64,000 bases of DNA from Mucilaginibacter_A sp050955045 (GTDB lineage Bacteria; Bacteroidota; Bacteroidia; Sphingobacteriales; Sphingobacteriaceae). Every line of letters begins with the position of its first letter. Position 1 is the first letter of the stretch. Where the stretch lies: assembly GCA_050955045.1 (NCBI GenBank), contig JBPBQV010000020.1, forward strand, positions 1 to 64,000, given 5' to 3'. Made by a program: the position numbers and the translations under genes. A model generated the notes under the pieces. That model was not told the origin of the DNA. It made no database searches and saw nothing but the letters and a program-made list of their open reading frames with translations. Of the stretch, positions 23,486-32,550 are shown one piece after another.

Positions 23486-26400
23486 TTACATTACTTCCTG
23501 ACTTTCAGCTTGTTTGCAAATAAAGCTTTTATATTCTGTAGGCAACATGTTGTATTCAATCTTAAATAATTTTGAGAAGTATTTGGGATTGTTAAAGCCA
23601 ACTTGGTAAGCTACTTCTGCAATGTTCATCTGATTTTTTTTAAGTAACTGCGCGCTTCTTTTTAATCGAATAGATTTAATAAATTCTACTGGTGTTCTAC
23701 CTGTAATTAGCAAAACCTTCCGATACAAAGTTACCCGACTCATTGCCAGATCAGAACTAAGCTGTTCTACAGAAAAATCCGGATCAGCCATTTTCCTTTC
23801 AATTACCTCCAGCAATCCTTTCATAAACAGCTCATCTTGTGATACCAAAATCGGATCAGACGGTGTAGTATTTAACTGTTTTTGATAAGTTTTTTTAAGT
23901 ATATTTTGCTGTTCGAGCAGATTTTTAATTTTAGATAGTAATATTTCAAAGTTAAAAGGTTTAGTCAGATAATCACTTGCACCAGTTTCTAATGCTGCAA
24001 TCTGCTCTTCTTCGCGCATAGTTGCTGTAAGTAAAATAACTGGTGTGTGTGAAGTTCTGGCATCATGTTTTATTTTGTCAGATAAACTTATGCCATCCAT
24101 TTCGGGCATACTGATATCACTAACCACCAGGTCAGGATGCATTGATAATACTTTTTGCCAGCCTTCTTTACCGTTTACGGCTTCTGCTACTTCAAAATAC
24201 TCTTTCAGGTTGTCTTTTAAATAAAACCTGAAATCATCATTATCTTCTACAATTAAAACGGTTGCTTTCTTTACAGTAGTTTTTACAGTATCTACGGTTT
24301 TAACTTTAAAAACGGTTATCGGTTTTTCTATAATCTCTACTGTTAAAGCTTCTTCTTTAACAAAAGGCGAAACATCCAGATCCTGCAAAATCAAGTTGAT
24401 TTTAACCGGTAGTAAAACAGTAAAACAACTTCCTTTATCGGCATTATTTTCTACAAATACTTCACCATTATGTAGGTTGATGAACTCTTTTACGATAGAA
24501 AGGCCAATGCCACTTCCTTGATTTACCATAGAACCGGGAATATGATTCTGAAAAAACCTTTCAAATATTTTTTGCTGCTTTTCTTCTGCAATCCCAATTC
24601 CAGAATCAATAATTTTGATTACCAGTATTTTGTTGGTGTAATCTTGCTTGTTTACGAGCGAAAGTTGTACACTTACCGTTCCTTCATCTTCTGTAAATTT
24701 AAAAGCATTAGATAATAGGTTAAATATTACCCTTTCTATTTTGTCATGATCAAAATCTGTAAGCAAAATATTCACAGCTGATTGAAATGATAAGGCAATA
24801 TTCTTTTTTTCAGCTACATCCGAAAAAGAGTAAACTGCATCTTTTGTAAAGGAAATGATATCGCTGTGCTTAGTGTTAAGCTTAATTTCCTGTGTTTCCA
24901 TTTTACGAAAATCCAGCAATTGGTTAACCATATTTAATAACCTGCGAGCGTTTCGATTAACCATCAGCAATTGTTTATGCTGTTCAGTTCCTTCAAACTG
25001 TTTTAACAACTTTTCTACTGGTGCCAGTATCAGCGCTAAAGGCGTTCTAAACTCATGACTAACATTGGTAAAAAATTTAATTTTCATCAAATCCAGTTCG
25101 TGCATACGCTTGGCTTCCTGCCGTTCCTGTTCAAGTTTGAAATTATTTTTTAACTTTTTTATACCACGATAACGCAAATAAAGTAAACCACTTACAAGAA
25201 TTGATAAATATAAAAAATAGGCCCAAACCGTTCTCCAAACAGGTGGCAGTACTGTAATTTTAAGTGTTATTTCCGTGTTGTTCCAGTTTTCGTCGCCATC
25301 GGTTGCTTTCAGCCTGAAAACATAATCTCCCGGATCTAAATTGGTGTAACTAACTTTTTTTACGGTGTTATCAGCAACAATCCAATTCTTATCAAAGCCA
25401 TCCAGTAAATAAGCTTGCTTTATTTTTGTAGGACTAAAAAACTGTATCGTTGCAAATTCAATAGAAAACACATTTTCATTGTATTTTAAAGTAATATTTT
25501 TTGTTTCGTTTATGGAACGGGAAAGAATTTGATGTCCGTTTGTTTCTTCGCCTGCTTGTAAACTTTTGTTAAAAAGCTGAAAATCTGTTAATACTAAAAC
25601 AGGCTTTGTTTTATCAGAAATAATATTTTCTGGCTTAAATAAATTAAACCCATCTGCACCTGCAAAAATCAGTTCTCCTGATTTGGTTTTAAAAGCAGCG
25701 TCTTCATTAAATAGTTTGCCTTGCAAACCATCTGTTTGATCGTAGTTTTTAAATTGATAATTATACTTTCGGTTTTTTATACTGATAATTAATCTGGCAA
25801 GGCCGTTTGCTGTACTCATCCACATTTGATGGCGATTATCTTCTAAAATGCTTAATACCGTATTGGTAGGCAAGCCATCTTCCTGCCTGAAACTTTTAAA
25901 TTTATTGGTTTTAGCATCAAACATACTTAAACCTTCGTTCGTGGTAATCCAGATCAGGTTTCGGCTATCTTCCAGCAAATTAGATACATTGTTGTTAATT
26001 AAACTATTTCGGTCTGCTTCGTTATGTTGATAATGAATGATTTTTTGAGAATCATGACGAATTAAATACAAACCCTGGTTGGACGAAACCCAAAGGTTCC
26101 CTTCGTGATCTTCCATTAAACCGGAAACGTATTGATCAAATATCCCGCCGCCTTGCTGCCCTGGCAAATAATGTTTAAACTCGTTTTTTTTACGATCAAA
26201 AAGGTTCAAGCCTCCGCTCAATGTTCCTACCCATAAATTGTGTTTAGCGTCTTCTAAAATATCCCAAACCCGGTTGTCAGAAATGCTTCTTTTATCAGCA
26301 GGATTATGACGGTAATGCGTAAATGTTTTACCATCAAAACAATCCATTCCACCAAAATAAGTACCAATCCATAGTTTTTGCTCGTGGTCTAAACACATAC

Positions 26401-27670
26401 TGGCAATTACATTATTGCACAAACTATTTGTGTTAAGCGGATTATGCCTGTAAGTAGTAAATTTTCCGGTTGCACGGTTGTAATAAATCAGCCCGCCACC
26501 GTTGCTACCGATCCATATATTGCCTTTAGCATCTTCCACAAACTTGTTGTTATCATTATAGCTTAAACCATCCGGATCAGAATCCTGATGTTTATATAAT
26601 GGAAACTTGATGATATTTTCATGATAATAACTAATACCTTCTTTAAAAGTACCCAGCCAGATAATATTTGCATTGTCTTTATACATTGAAACAATGCAAT
26701 CCTCACTTAAACTGTTGTCATTATCCGGACTTTTCTTTAGATATTGAACGCGAAAGTTCGCTTTATTCAACAAGTTAATTCCGCCATGGTCGGTAGCAAT
26801 CCATACCAAACCTTTATTGTCCTGCACTACGCTGTAAACAATATCAGAACTTATTATATTTGTAACCGAGCTGCTGTTAAACCATTTAAAAGTGTTCTTT
26901 TCGGGATTGATATAAAAAGTCCCCATTTTGTTGGTAGGAGAAAATACCCAGAAATCATTTTGCTGATCAATATAAAAATGATAATTAACCGGTTCATTGG
27001 AAGTAATATGATTAACGGTATAAATTCTTTTAGTAATCCGGTTAGTTTTATAGTCAATTTTTTCAATTACCCCGTTTTTGTAAATTAACCACATATTGCC
27101 AGCGGTATCTTCGGCAATGTTGCTGGCCTCTCCCGCATACAAACTTGTCGTATCCGTTGGTAAATGTTGTAAATGTACGGTGCTTCTTTTAGCAGGATTA
27201 AATTTGTAAACGCCTTTATTTACATGTAAAAACCAAAAGTTTCCGAACCTGTCTTTCGTGAAACCAATAATCAAAGAGTCCGGGGTGCCAAACTTTTGCA
27301 GCTCTTTTTTAATATGATGGCCAAAACGCTCGGTACTTGGGTCGTAAATATCAAAACCGCTCCTGGTTTGTATCCAAAGTTTATTATCCGGCCCAGTATT
27401 AATGTTGATGATACAATCATCACTAATAGAAGATGAATTGTTAAGATTATGTTTAAATACTTTAAAACGGTAACTGTCGTAACGGTTAAGACCAGATTTA
27501 GTGCCAAACCACATAAAGCCTTTGCTGTCCTTATAAATACAAGTAACGCGATTGTGCGAAAGCCCATTATTAATATTCAGATGCGAAAACTGATAACGGT
27601 TTTCTTGGGCAAGCGAAATACCTGCTGTCCAAATAATTAAAAAATGGATAAATAGCAGTTTGTAGCGCAT
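23486..27670 (-). CDS. hybrid two-component system regulator (sensor kinase, receiver and AraC DNA-binding in one protein)
   Basis: A 1394-residue HTCS-type regulator. Order: signal peptide (ends near SLAQEN), about 14 Reg_prop-type repeats making periplasmic beta-propellers (about 25-740, many 'NxLWIGT' or 'GNLWVSS' units), Y_Y_Y domain (about 745-805), TM helix about 815-833, HisKA with the His near 873 (HEFRTPLALILAP), HATPase (DSGIGIAEE; GSGIGLSIVKEF), receiver with Asp near 1186 (DISMPEMDG) and AraC-type helix-turn-helix (about 1297-1390). Such proteins bind a sugar in the periplasm and activate nearby carbohydrate genes. Its position at the end of the sugar-oxidation locus suggests it controls that locus. 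Two stretches match the dispersed box A (26283-26299 and 27181-27191). Confidence 0.95.
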   Translation of the reverse strand: MRYKLLFIHFLIIWTAGISLAQENRYQFSHLNINNGLSHNRVTCIYKDSKGFMWFGTKSGLNRYDSYRFKVFKHNLNNSSSISDDCIININTGPDNKLWIQTRSGFDIYDPSTERFGHHIKKELQKFGTPDSLIIGFTKDRFGNFWFLHVNKGVYKFNPAKRSTVHLQHLPTDTTSLYAGEASNIAEDTAGNMWLIYKNGVIEKIDYKTNRITKRIYTVNHITSNEPVNYHFYIDQQNDFWVFSPTNKMGTFYINPEKNTFKWFNSSSVTNIISSDIVYSVVQDNKGLVWIATDHGGINLLNKANFRVQYLKKSPDNDNSLSEDCIVSMYKDNANIIWLGTFKEGISYYHENIIKFPLYKHQDSDPDGLSYNDNNKFVEDAKGNIWIGSNGGGLIYYNRATGKFTTYRHNPLNTNSLCNNVIASMCLDHEQKLWIGTYFGGMDCFDGKTFTHYRHNPADKRSISDNRVWDILEDAKHNLWVGTLSGGLNLFDRKKNEFKHYLPGQQGGGIFDQYVSGLMEDHEGNLWVSSNQGLYLIRHDSQKIIHYQHNEADRNSLINNNVSNLLEDSRNLIWITTNEGLSMFDAKTNKFKSFRQEDGLPTNTVLSILEDNRHQMWMSTANGLARLIISIKNRKYNYQFKNYDQTDGLQGKLFNEDAAFKTKSGELIFAGADGFNLFKPENIISDKTKPVLVLTDFQLFNKSLQAGEETNGHQILSRSINETKNITLKYNENVFSIEFATIQFFSPTKIKQAYLLDGFDKNWIVADNTVKKVSYTNLDPGDYVFRLKATDGDENWNNTEITLKITVLPPVWRTVWAYFLYLSILVSGLLYLRYRGIKKLKNNFKLEQERQEAKRMHELDLMKIKFFTNVSHEFRTPLALILAPVEKLLKQFEGTEQHKQLLMVNRNARRLLNMVNQLLDFRKMETQEIKLNTKHSDIISFTKDAVYSFSDVAEKKNIALSFQSAVNILLTDFDHDKIERVIFNLLSNAFKFTEDEGTVSVQLSLVNKQDYTNKILVIKIIDSGIGIAEEKQQKIFERFFQNHIPGSMVNQGSGIGLSIVKEFINLHNGEVFVENNADKGSCFTVLLPVKINLILQDLDVSPFVKEEALTVEIIEKPITVFKVKTVDTVKTTVKKATVLIVEDNDDFRFYLKDNLKEYFEVAEAVNGKEGWQKVLSMHPDLVVSDISMPEMDGISLSDKIKHDARTSHTPVILLTATMREEEQIAALETGASDYLTKPFNFEILLSKIKNLLEQQNILKKTYQKQLNTTPSDPILVSQDELFMKGLLEVIERKMADPDFSVEQLSSDLAMSRVTLYRKVLLITGRTPVEFIKSIRLKRSAQLLKKNQMNIAEVAYQVGFNNPKYFSKLFKIEYNMLPTEYKSFICKQAESQEVM

Positions 27671-27866
27671 CTGTTTGTTACGTCGTACATAATCTGTTTC
27701 AATTAAGAAATCAGGTTTCGGTTTAAAAATGAAAATCTTTTAAATACATGAGTGCAACCAAAGGTGATGCACCAATAATTTACAATTGGTTTATTATGGT
27801 AGTAAATGTAGTAGATTATTTAATTAATAGCTAACACTATTAATTAAAATTTTGAAGACAGGATAT

Positions 27867-27908
27867 AAGTTGATACTGTTTTTATGCTTATAAAAACAGT
27901 ATCAACTT
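27867..27908. terminator. 19-bp perfect palindromic hairpin of two ACTG-type elements
   Basis: AAGTTGATACTGTTTTTAT (27867-27885) pairs with ATAAAAACAGTATCAACTT (27890-27908) over the 4-nt loop GCTT. It lies 10 bp beyond the stop of the GMC gene, at the end of the long sugar operon, and separates it from the regulator gene. The arms are the ACTG-type box A in both orientations. Confidence 0.75.
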
Positions 27909-27918
27909 AAGAAATAGA

Positions 27919-29637
27919 TCAGACTAATTCTTGTTTTTTCAGCTGATCAACAGCATAATCAACCGCACGTGCAGTTAAAGCCATATAAGTAAGCGAAGGA
28001 TTTTGTGATGAAGTAGAAGTCATACAGGCACCATCGGTTACAAAAACATTTTTACATTGGTGCAACTGGTTCCATTTGTTTAGTAAAGATGTTTTTGGGT
28101 CTTTACCCATTCGTACACCTCCCATTTCATGAATATCCAGACCTGGAGCCTGATGAGAATCGTTGATTTTAATATTGGTAAAACCTGCTTTGGTGTACAT
28201 TTCTGTAAACTGTTCGAAAAAATCTTTGATCATTTTTTCATCATTATCATCATAAGCAATTGAAATATTAGCCAAAGGCATCCCCCATTCATCTTTGTGG
28301 TTTTTATCTAAACTAACATAATTGCTTTCTTTAGGGATGGTTTCTCCCATCATGTGCGAACCTACCATCCACGGTGCTAGTTCCGGGTGAAACAGGCTTT
28401 CTTTAAAATCCACTCCAACGCCTTTTGAGTTTACCAAAGTACGCCTGTAAGAACCAAACCCAGCCGCATAGCCACGCAAAAAATTAGTTTCCTGCTTATA
28501 AACGTTCCTGAAGCGAGGAATGTAACCTCCGCCAGCCGGATTGCGACCATCGGTAGTTAAATCTTTGAAGCCTTCGTATTCTGCATTTATTCTTGCGCGG
28601 TAATTATGAAAAGCAACGTATTTGCCCATCAAACCGTTATCATTTCCTAAACCGTTTGGAAAACGATTGGAAGTTGAATTTAGCAACAGTAGATTTGTGT
28701 TGATGGCAGCCGCATTTACAAAAATAATCTTCGCAAAATATTCTGTTGTTTCTTTTGTATGTGTATCTAAAACTCTTACGCCAGTAGCCTTGCCTTTTTG
28801 CTCATCATAAATAACAGCCTGCACTACCGCGTTGGTATGCATAGTCAGGTTTCCTGATTTTTCTGCCCATGGAATAGTTGAAGAATTACTGCTGAAATAA
28901 CCTCCAAACGGACAACCACGCTGACATAGTATCCGGTTATGGCATTGTCCCCTTCCCTGATCAAAATGAACTTGATTCGGTTTAGACAGATGGGCGCAGC
29001 GCGCACTAATTACGTGCCTGTTTTTATAATTGCTGCTTAATTGCTTTTTAAAATAATCTTCTACACAGCTTAACGGAAAAGCAGGTAAAAATTCACCGTC
29101 TGGTAAATTAGCTATACCATCATTGTTACCAGAAATGCCTGCAAATTTTTCTACATAACTGTACCACGGAGCAATATCTTTGTATCGAATCGGCCAATCT
29201 ACCGCAAAGCCGTCTTTTTCCGGTCCTTCAAAATCAAAATCACTCCATCGCTGCGTTTGTCTTGCCCACATCAATGATTTTCCGCCAACCTGATAACCTC
29301 TGATCCAATCAAAAGGCTTGGTTTGTACATAAGGATGGGCCGTATCTTTTACAAAAAAGTGTTGGGCATCTTCCCGGAAAGCATAACAACGACTGATAGA
29401 CGGGTTTGCTTTTGTTACATCTAGCGGCATTTCTCCCCGATGTTCAAACTCCCAGGGATACATATTGGTGGTTGGATAATCCTTGATATGTTTAACATCC
29501 CGGCCACGCTCTATCATTAAAGTTTTAAGTCCTTTGCCCGTCAGTTCTTTAGCTGCCCAACCGCCACTCATGCCGGAACCGATTACAATAGCATCAAAAG
29601 TATGATTCTTAATGCTGTCTATATTTAAGTTAGCCAT
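27919..29637 (-). CDS. GMC-family FAD oxidoreductase (first copy)
   Basis: A 572-residue flavoprotein of the glucose-methanol-choline family. The FAD-binding GSGMSGGWAAKEL motif starts at residue 20; 'GGKSLMWARQTQRWSDFDFE' and the C-terminal 'HEMGGVRMG' and 'SQNPSLTYMALTARAVDYA' motifs carry the catalytic His and Asn region. It would oxidise a sugar or polyol hydroxyl; in Bacteroidota such enzymes pair with a gluconate-2-dehydrogenase subunit-3-like protein, and the partner gene overlaps its start by 8 bp. No signal peptide of its own is visible, so export may rely on the Tat-type signal of the partner, as in known GMC dehydrogenase complexes. It is clearly paralogous to the copy at 39418-41097. 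Confidence 0.93.
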   Translation of the reverse strand: MANLNIDSIKNHTFDAIVIGSGMSGGWAAKELTGKGLKTLMIERGRDVKHIKDYPTTNMYPWEFEHRGEMPLDVTKANPSISRCYAFREDAQHFFVKDTAHPYVQTKPFDWIRGYQVGGKSLMWARQTQRWSDFDFEGPEKDGFAVDWPIRYKDIAPWYSYVEKFAGISGNNDGIANLPDGEFLPAFPLSCVEDYFKKQLSSNYKNRHVISARCAHLSKPNQVHFDQGRGQCHNRILCQRGCPFGGYFSSNSSTIPWAEKSGNLTMHTNAVVQAVIYDEQKGKATGVRVLDTHTKETTEYFAKIIFVNAAAINTNLLLLNSTSNRFPNGLGNDNGLMGKYVAFHNYRARINAEYEGFKDLTTDGRNPAGGGYIPRFRNVYKQETNFLRGYAAGFGSYRRTLVNSKGVGVDFKESLFHPELAPWMVGSHMMGETIPKESNYVSLDKNHKDEWGMPLANISIAYDDNDEKMIKDFFEQFTEMYTKAGFTNIKINDSHQAPGLDIHEMGGVRMGKDPKTSLLNKWNQLHQCKNVFVTDGACMTSTSSQNPSLTYMALTARAVDYAVDQLKKQELV

Positions 29638-30184
29638 TTTTAACTGCTGTTTTTAGATTTTTCACAGGAAAATATCCACTGTATCTGGATGGAACCAGTT
29701 CATAAGGAAGTTTTGTAGTCATTACGTATTTAGAAATAGAGTAACCTTTTACCGTAAGCTCTTTTGTCATCTGATAAAATACAGCCAGTTGCGGTTGTAA
29801 TTTTGGGTTTTCCTCTATTGCCATCAACACAGCTTCCCGCTGCTTGGATTCACATTCAGCATAAGTATGGTTGTATCGTTTTTGTGTAATTTCCTCCAGT
29901 TTTTTCAAGCCAAACAAAAAATTCTCTTGGTCTATTTTACTGTGGCAATCATCCATCATTTTTAATACAAAATGATGCACGTTCAAAGCTTTTGCACCAG
30001 GTGTAGCAGTTTGCGGTATAATTGTTTCAACTACATCAGCCACTAATTTTTCCTGTGTTGCATTAATATTCATTTTGTGCAGCTTAATAGAAACTTTTCC
30101 GTCTACTTGCTTTAAACACGAAGGAAAAAGGAAAATACCACCTGCCAAAATGGTCATATTTTTAAGAGCAGATCGCCTGTCCAT
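29630..30184 (-). CDS. gluconate 2-dehydrogenase subunit 3 family protein (first copy)
   Basis: A 184-residue small subunit partner of the GMC enzyme. The N-terminus MDRRSALKNM followed by a hydrophobic stretch and lipobox-like FLFPSC has the twin-Arg and lipid-anchor features expected for Tat export of a folded flavoprotein complex. The body shows the family pattern 'VVETIIPQTATPGAKALNVHHFVLKMMDDC'. It overlaps the GMC gene by 8 bp and would hitch-hike it to the periplasm. Confidence 0.88.
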   Translation of the reverse strand: MDRRSALKNMTILAGGIFLFPSCLKQVDGKVSIKLHKMNINATQEKLVADVVETIIPQTATPGAKALNVHHFVLKMMDDCHSKIDQENFLFGLKKLEEITQKRYNHTYAECESKQREAVLMAIEENPKLQPQLAVFYQMTKELTVKGYSISKYVMTTKLPYELVPSRYSGYFPVKNLKTAVKNG

Positions 30185-30259
30185 GATAAGTTTATTTTAG
30201 TAAAAAGTATAAGAAGGTTTAGAAGCAATAAGAAGTTTAAATCTACTTATTTTTTTTGA

Positions 30260-30287
30260 TAATGCTTCTTTTATGGCACAAAAATCA
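30260..30287 (+). repeat. dispersed element, full copy at a stop codon
   Basis: Box A ATGCTTCTTTTA, spacer TGGCA, box B CAAAAATCA. The terminal TCA, read on the minus strand, is the TGA stop of the thioredoxin-fold gene. Confidence 0.7.
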
Positions 30288-30806
30288 GGGTGTGTAAATA
30301 ACATTTAAAACCTGGTCAATATTTACCGGCGTGTCCCAATATTTTAATAATTGATGATTAGCGTTATAAATGTATAATGCAGGAAATTGTAAGGGTAGAA
30401 ATTTTTGTATAAATTGCCTGTTCAAATCAACTAAAACAGTTACATTTTTTTTACCGTTAAGCTGTTTGCCATAAGTAGCCATAAATTTTTGTATCTGCTG
30501 CTTTTGGTCCATCGAAATAATATAAAAACTGGTGTTTTTAAAATCCTGATAATGTGATCCAATCAGCTGCATTTCGTACTGGCAATGCGTGCAAGTAGCA
30601 TCAAAAAATAGAAATAAAATTTTATTACTTTTTTTGATTTGTTTCTGGGTGAAGGTTTGTCCGTTTAGATCATAAAAGGTAAAATCCGGAATATATTGAG
30701 CAGGTTTAAGCTGCGCAAATAGACTATTCCGGGTACAAAAAAGCATCAGTACTAAAATTAAACAAATCAACTTTTGTTTAATTGATACTGATGCTTCTTT
30801 TATCAC
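30285..30806 (-). CDS. TlpA/thioredoxin-fold redox protein, secreted
   Basis: A 173-residue periplasmic protein with an N-terminal hydrophobic signal (about 13-31, ending SLFAQ) and a thioredoxin fold with a CTHC active site (Cys72, Cys75) after 'KILFLFFDAT'. TlpA/ResA-like proteins reduce disulfides, often during cytochrome c maturation or outer-membrane protein assembly; a role in maturing the cytochrome c of this operon is a guess. The GTG at 30806 lies inside a dispersed element that would encode the first seven residues; a TTG at 30770 (before ICLILVLML) is a likely alternative start. Confidence 0.8.
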   Translation of the reverse strand: MIKEASVSIKQKLICLILVLMLFCTRNSLFAQLKPAQYIPDFTFYDLNGQTFTQKQIKKSNKILFLFFDATCTHCQYEMQLIGSHYQDFKNTSFYIISMDQKQQIQKFMATYGKQLNGKKNVTVLVDLNRQFIQKFLPLQFPALYIYNANHQLLKYWDTPVNIDQVLNVIYTP

Positions 30807-30816
30807 TATAAAATTG
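30789..30816 (+). repeat. dispersed element at the 5' end of the thioredoxin-fold gene
   Basis: TGATGCTTCTTTTA exact, spacer TCAC, then TATAAAATTG. It fills the gap between the DUF1080 stop and the thioredoxin-fold gene and covers its putative GTG start. Confidence 0.65.
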
Positions 30817-30818
30817 GA

Positions 30819-31592
30819 TTATAATTCTCTAACCCAAATATTGCGGTAACTTACCGGTTCGCTTTTGTCACCATGTGCTTGTAATTTTATTGATGCGCCA
30901 CCACTATAAGCTTTGTATTTTGGCTGACCAACATAAAGTGTTTCGCCTTTTAAAACGATATGATTTTGGACTAAAATACCATTAAACAACACGGTAACAG
31001 TTGCTGGTGTATTTACAGTTCCATCAGCTTTGAAAGTTGCTGCCTGCCAAATTACATCATACGTTTGCCAATCGCCCGGTTTTTTATTAGCATTTACTAA
31101 CGGAATAAATTGTTTATAGATACTGCCTGCCTGCCCGTTTACATATGTTTTATTATTGTACGAGTCTAGAATCTGCAATTCATAACCATCATCACCTTTT
31201 CCGGTAGAAGCTAAAAACAAACCACTGTTTCCACGAAGCTGACCTTCACCAGTAATATTTGCAGGAATACGCCACTCCAAATGCAACTGGTAATTGTTAA
31301 ACTTTTTTTTAGTTTCAATATTACCAGTACCTTTTTTAACAGTAAAAAAGTCTTTTCCTACTGTCCAGGCTGCCGGTTTACTGTTGTCATCTGTAGAAAC
31401 CCATTGATTTAAATTTCCGCCGCTGAATAAAATAATAGCATCCGAAGGTGGTTCTGAATTAGTTTTTCCAGGCGTTACCACATTCGGAACTGGTTCATAA
31501 AACTCTGTATCTTCATGTTTTGCAGCTTGCTGGGCATTCGCCATAAAAAAAGTTCCTGCTAAAATGACAGTTAAAAAATATGATTTTTGCAT
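30819..31592 (-). CDS. DUF1080 domain protein (3-keto-disaccharide hydrolase family), secreted
   Basis: A 257-residue periplasmic protein with a signal peptide (MQKSYFLTVILAGTFFMANAQQ) and one DUF1080 beta-jelly-roll (concanavalin-like) domain: 'LFSGGNLNQWVSTDD', 'FNNYQLHLEWRIPA', 'GNSGLFLAS', 'YELQILDSY' and 'VLFNGILVQNH' are the typical landmarks. The family acts on 3-keto glycosides, cleaving the glycosidic bond after C3 oxidation. In this operon it follows dehydrogenase genes, so it would split the oxidised glycoside in the periplasm. ATG 31592 is chosen over an upstream frame extension because it gives the signal peptide. Confidence 0.88.
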   Translation of the reverse strand: MQKSYFLTVILAGTFFMANAQQAAKHEDTEFYEPVPNVVTPGKTNSEPPSDAIILFSGGNLNQWVSTDDNSKPAAWTVGKDFFTVKKGTGNIETKKKFNNYQLHLEWRIPANITGEGQLRGNSGLFLASTGKGDDGYELQILDSYNNKTYVNGQAGSIYKQFIPLVNANKKPGDWQTYDVIWQAATFKADGTVNTPATVTVLFNGILVQNHIVLKGETLYVGQPKYKAYSGGASIKLQAHGDKSEPVSYRNIWVREL

Positions 31593-31633
31593 GATTTTAT
31601 ACTGATAAAACAAGTATTGATAATTGGTTCTAC

Positions 31634-32506
31634 TTAAAGCAGTTTCGTTTTGATGTAGGATGCGCTTTGGGTGATACTTTTATAAGGATCAATTTTGGTA
31701 AAATTTTCCTGCTCCATAAAAATGTGCTTCAAACCAGACGTTTTGGCTTTGGCAAAAATCTTTTTAAAATCAATACTTCCATTTCCAACTTCGGTGTTTA
31801 ACTCCTTGTTGCCTTTGTCCATATCTTTAATATGCCACATAGAAAAGCGACCATGATGCTGATTAATCAGTTTTATCGGATCTTGCCCGGCACGAACAAC
31901 CCAATAAATATCCATTTCAAAGCTTACTAGTTTGCGTTCGGTTTCTTTCAATAAAACATCATACAGCATCGTTCCATCAATCGGCATAAACTCAAAATCA
32001 TGGTTATGATAAGCTATTTTTAAGTCTGATTTCTTACATAACTCTGCAGCTCTATTCATTTTTTCGGCTAAGTTTTTAAAATCATCAACTGATTTCCTAA
32101 TATCTGCACCAATATATGGAATGGTTAAATATTCTTGCCCAACTGTTTTTGCAACATCAATATACACCTTCAGCACTTCTTCATTTCCGGTTCCTAAATA
32201 AGAATCTATACCATAATGACCGCTCGGCGTGCTCATTCCGTTTGCTGATAAAGTTTGCTTAAATTCAGTGGGAGTCAACCCAAAAAAACCTTTGTTCGGG
32301 TCGTAACCATAAGTTTCCAACTCCTGATAACCTGCTTTTGCAGCTTTGGCAATAACACCTTTGATATTACTGCCAATTTCATCACGCAAACTGTATAGCT
32401 GCAAACCAGTTTTATATTTCGGTTTTGCAAATAATGAGTTTGAGGACACCAGCAAACCAGCTGTAGCTAATCCGGTTTGGGCTAAAAATTTTCTTCTTGT
32501 TAACAT
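31634..32506 (-). CDS. sugar phosphate isomerase/epimerase (xylose-isomerase-like TIM barrel), Tat-exported
   Basis: A 290-residue TIM-barrel protein of the AP-endonuclease-2/IolE superfamily. The N-terminus MLTRRKFLAQTGLATAGLLV is a Tat signal, placing it in the periplasm. Metal and substrate residues are seen in 'YHNHDFEFMP', 'EMDIYWVVRAGQDP', 'MWHIKDMD' and 'EQENF'. Family members isomerise or epimerise sugars, keto-sugars and cyclitols. Start ATG at 32506. It stands 41 bp after the hydroxypyruvate-isomerase-like gene, with a dispersed element in the gap. Confidence 0.88.
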   Translation of the reverse strand: MLTRRKFLAQTGLATAGLLVSSNSLFAKPKYKTGLQLYSLRDEIGSNIKGVIAKAAKAGYQELETYGYDPNKGFFGLTPTEFKQTLSANGMSTPSGHYGIDSYLGTGNEEVLKVYIDVAKTVGQEYLTIPYIGADIRKSVDDFKNLAEKMNRAAELCKKSDLKIAYHNHDFEFMPIDGTMLYDVLLKETERKLVSFEMDIYWVVRAGQDPIKLINQHHGRFSMWHIKDMDKGNKELNTEVGNGSIDFKKIFAKAKTSGLKHIFMEQENFTKIDPYKSITQSASYIKTKLL

Positions 32507-32522
32507 TGTTTTGATTTAGTAT

Positions 32523-32550
32523 CGATACTGTTTTTATCAGCTAAAAATCA
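32523..32550 (+). repeat. dispersed element, ACTG-type, full copy at a stop codon
   Basis: Box A ATACTGTTTTTA, spacer TCAGC, box B TAAAAATCA. The final TCA is the TGA stop (minus strand) of the gene at 32548-33432. Confidence 0.75.
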
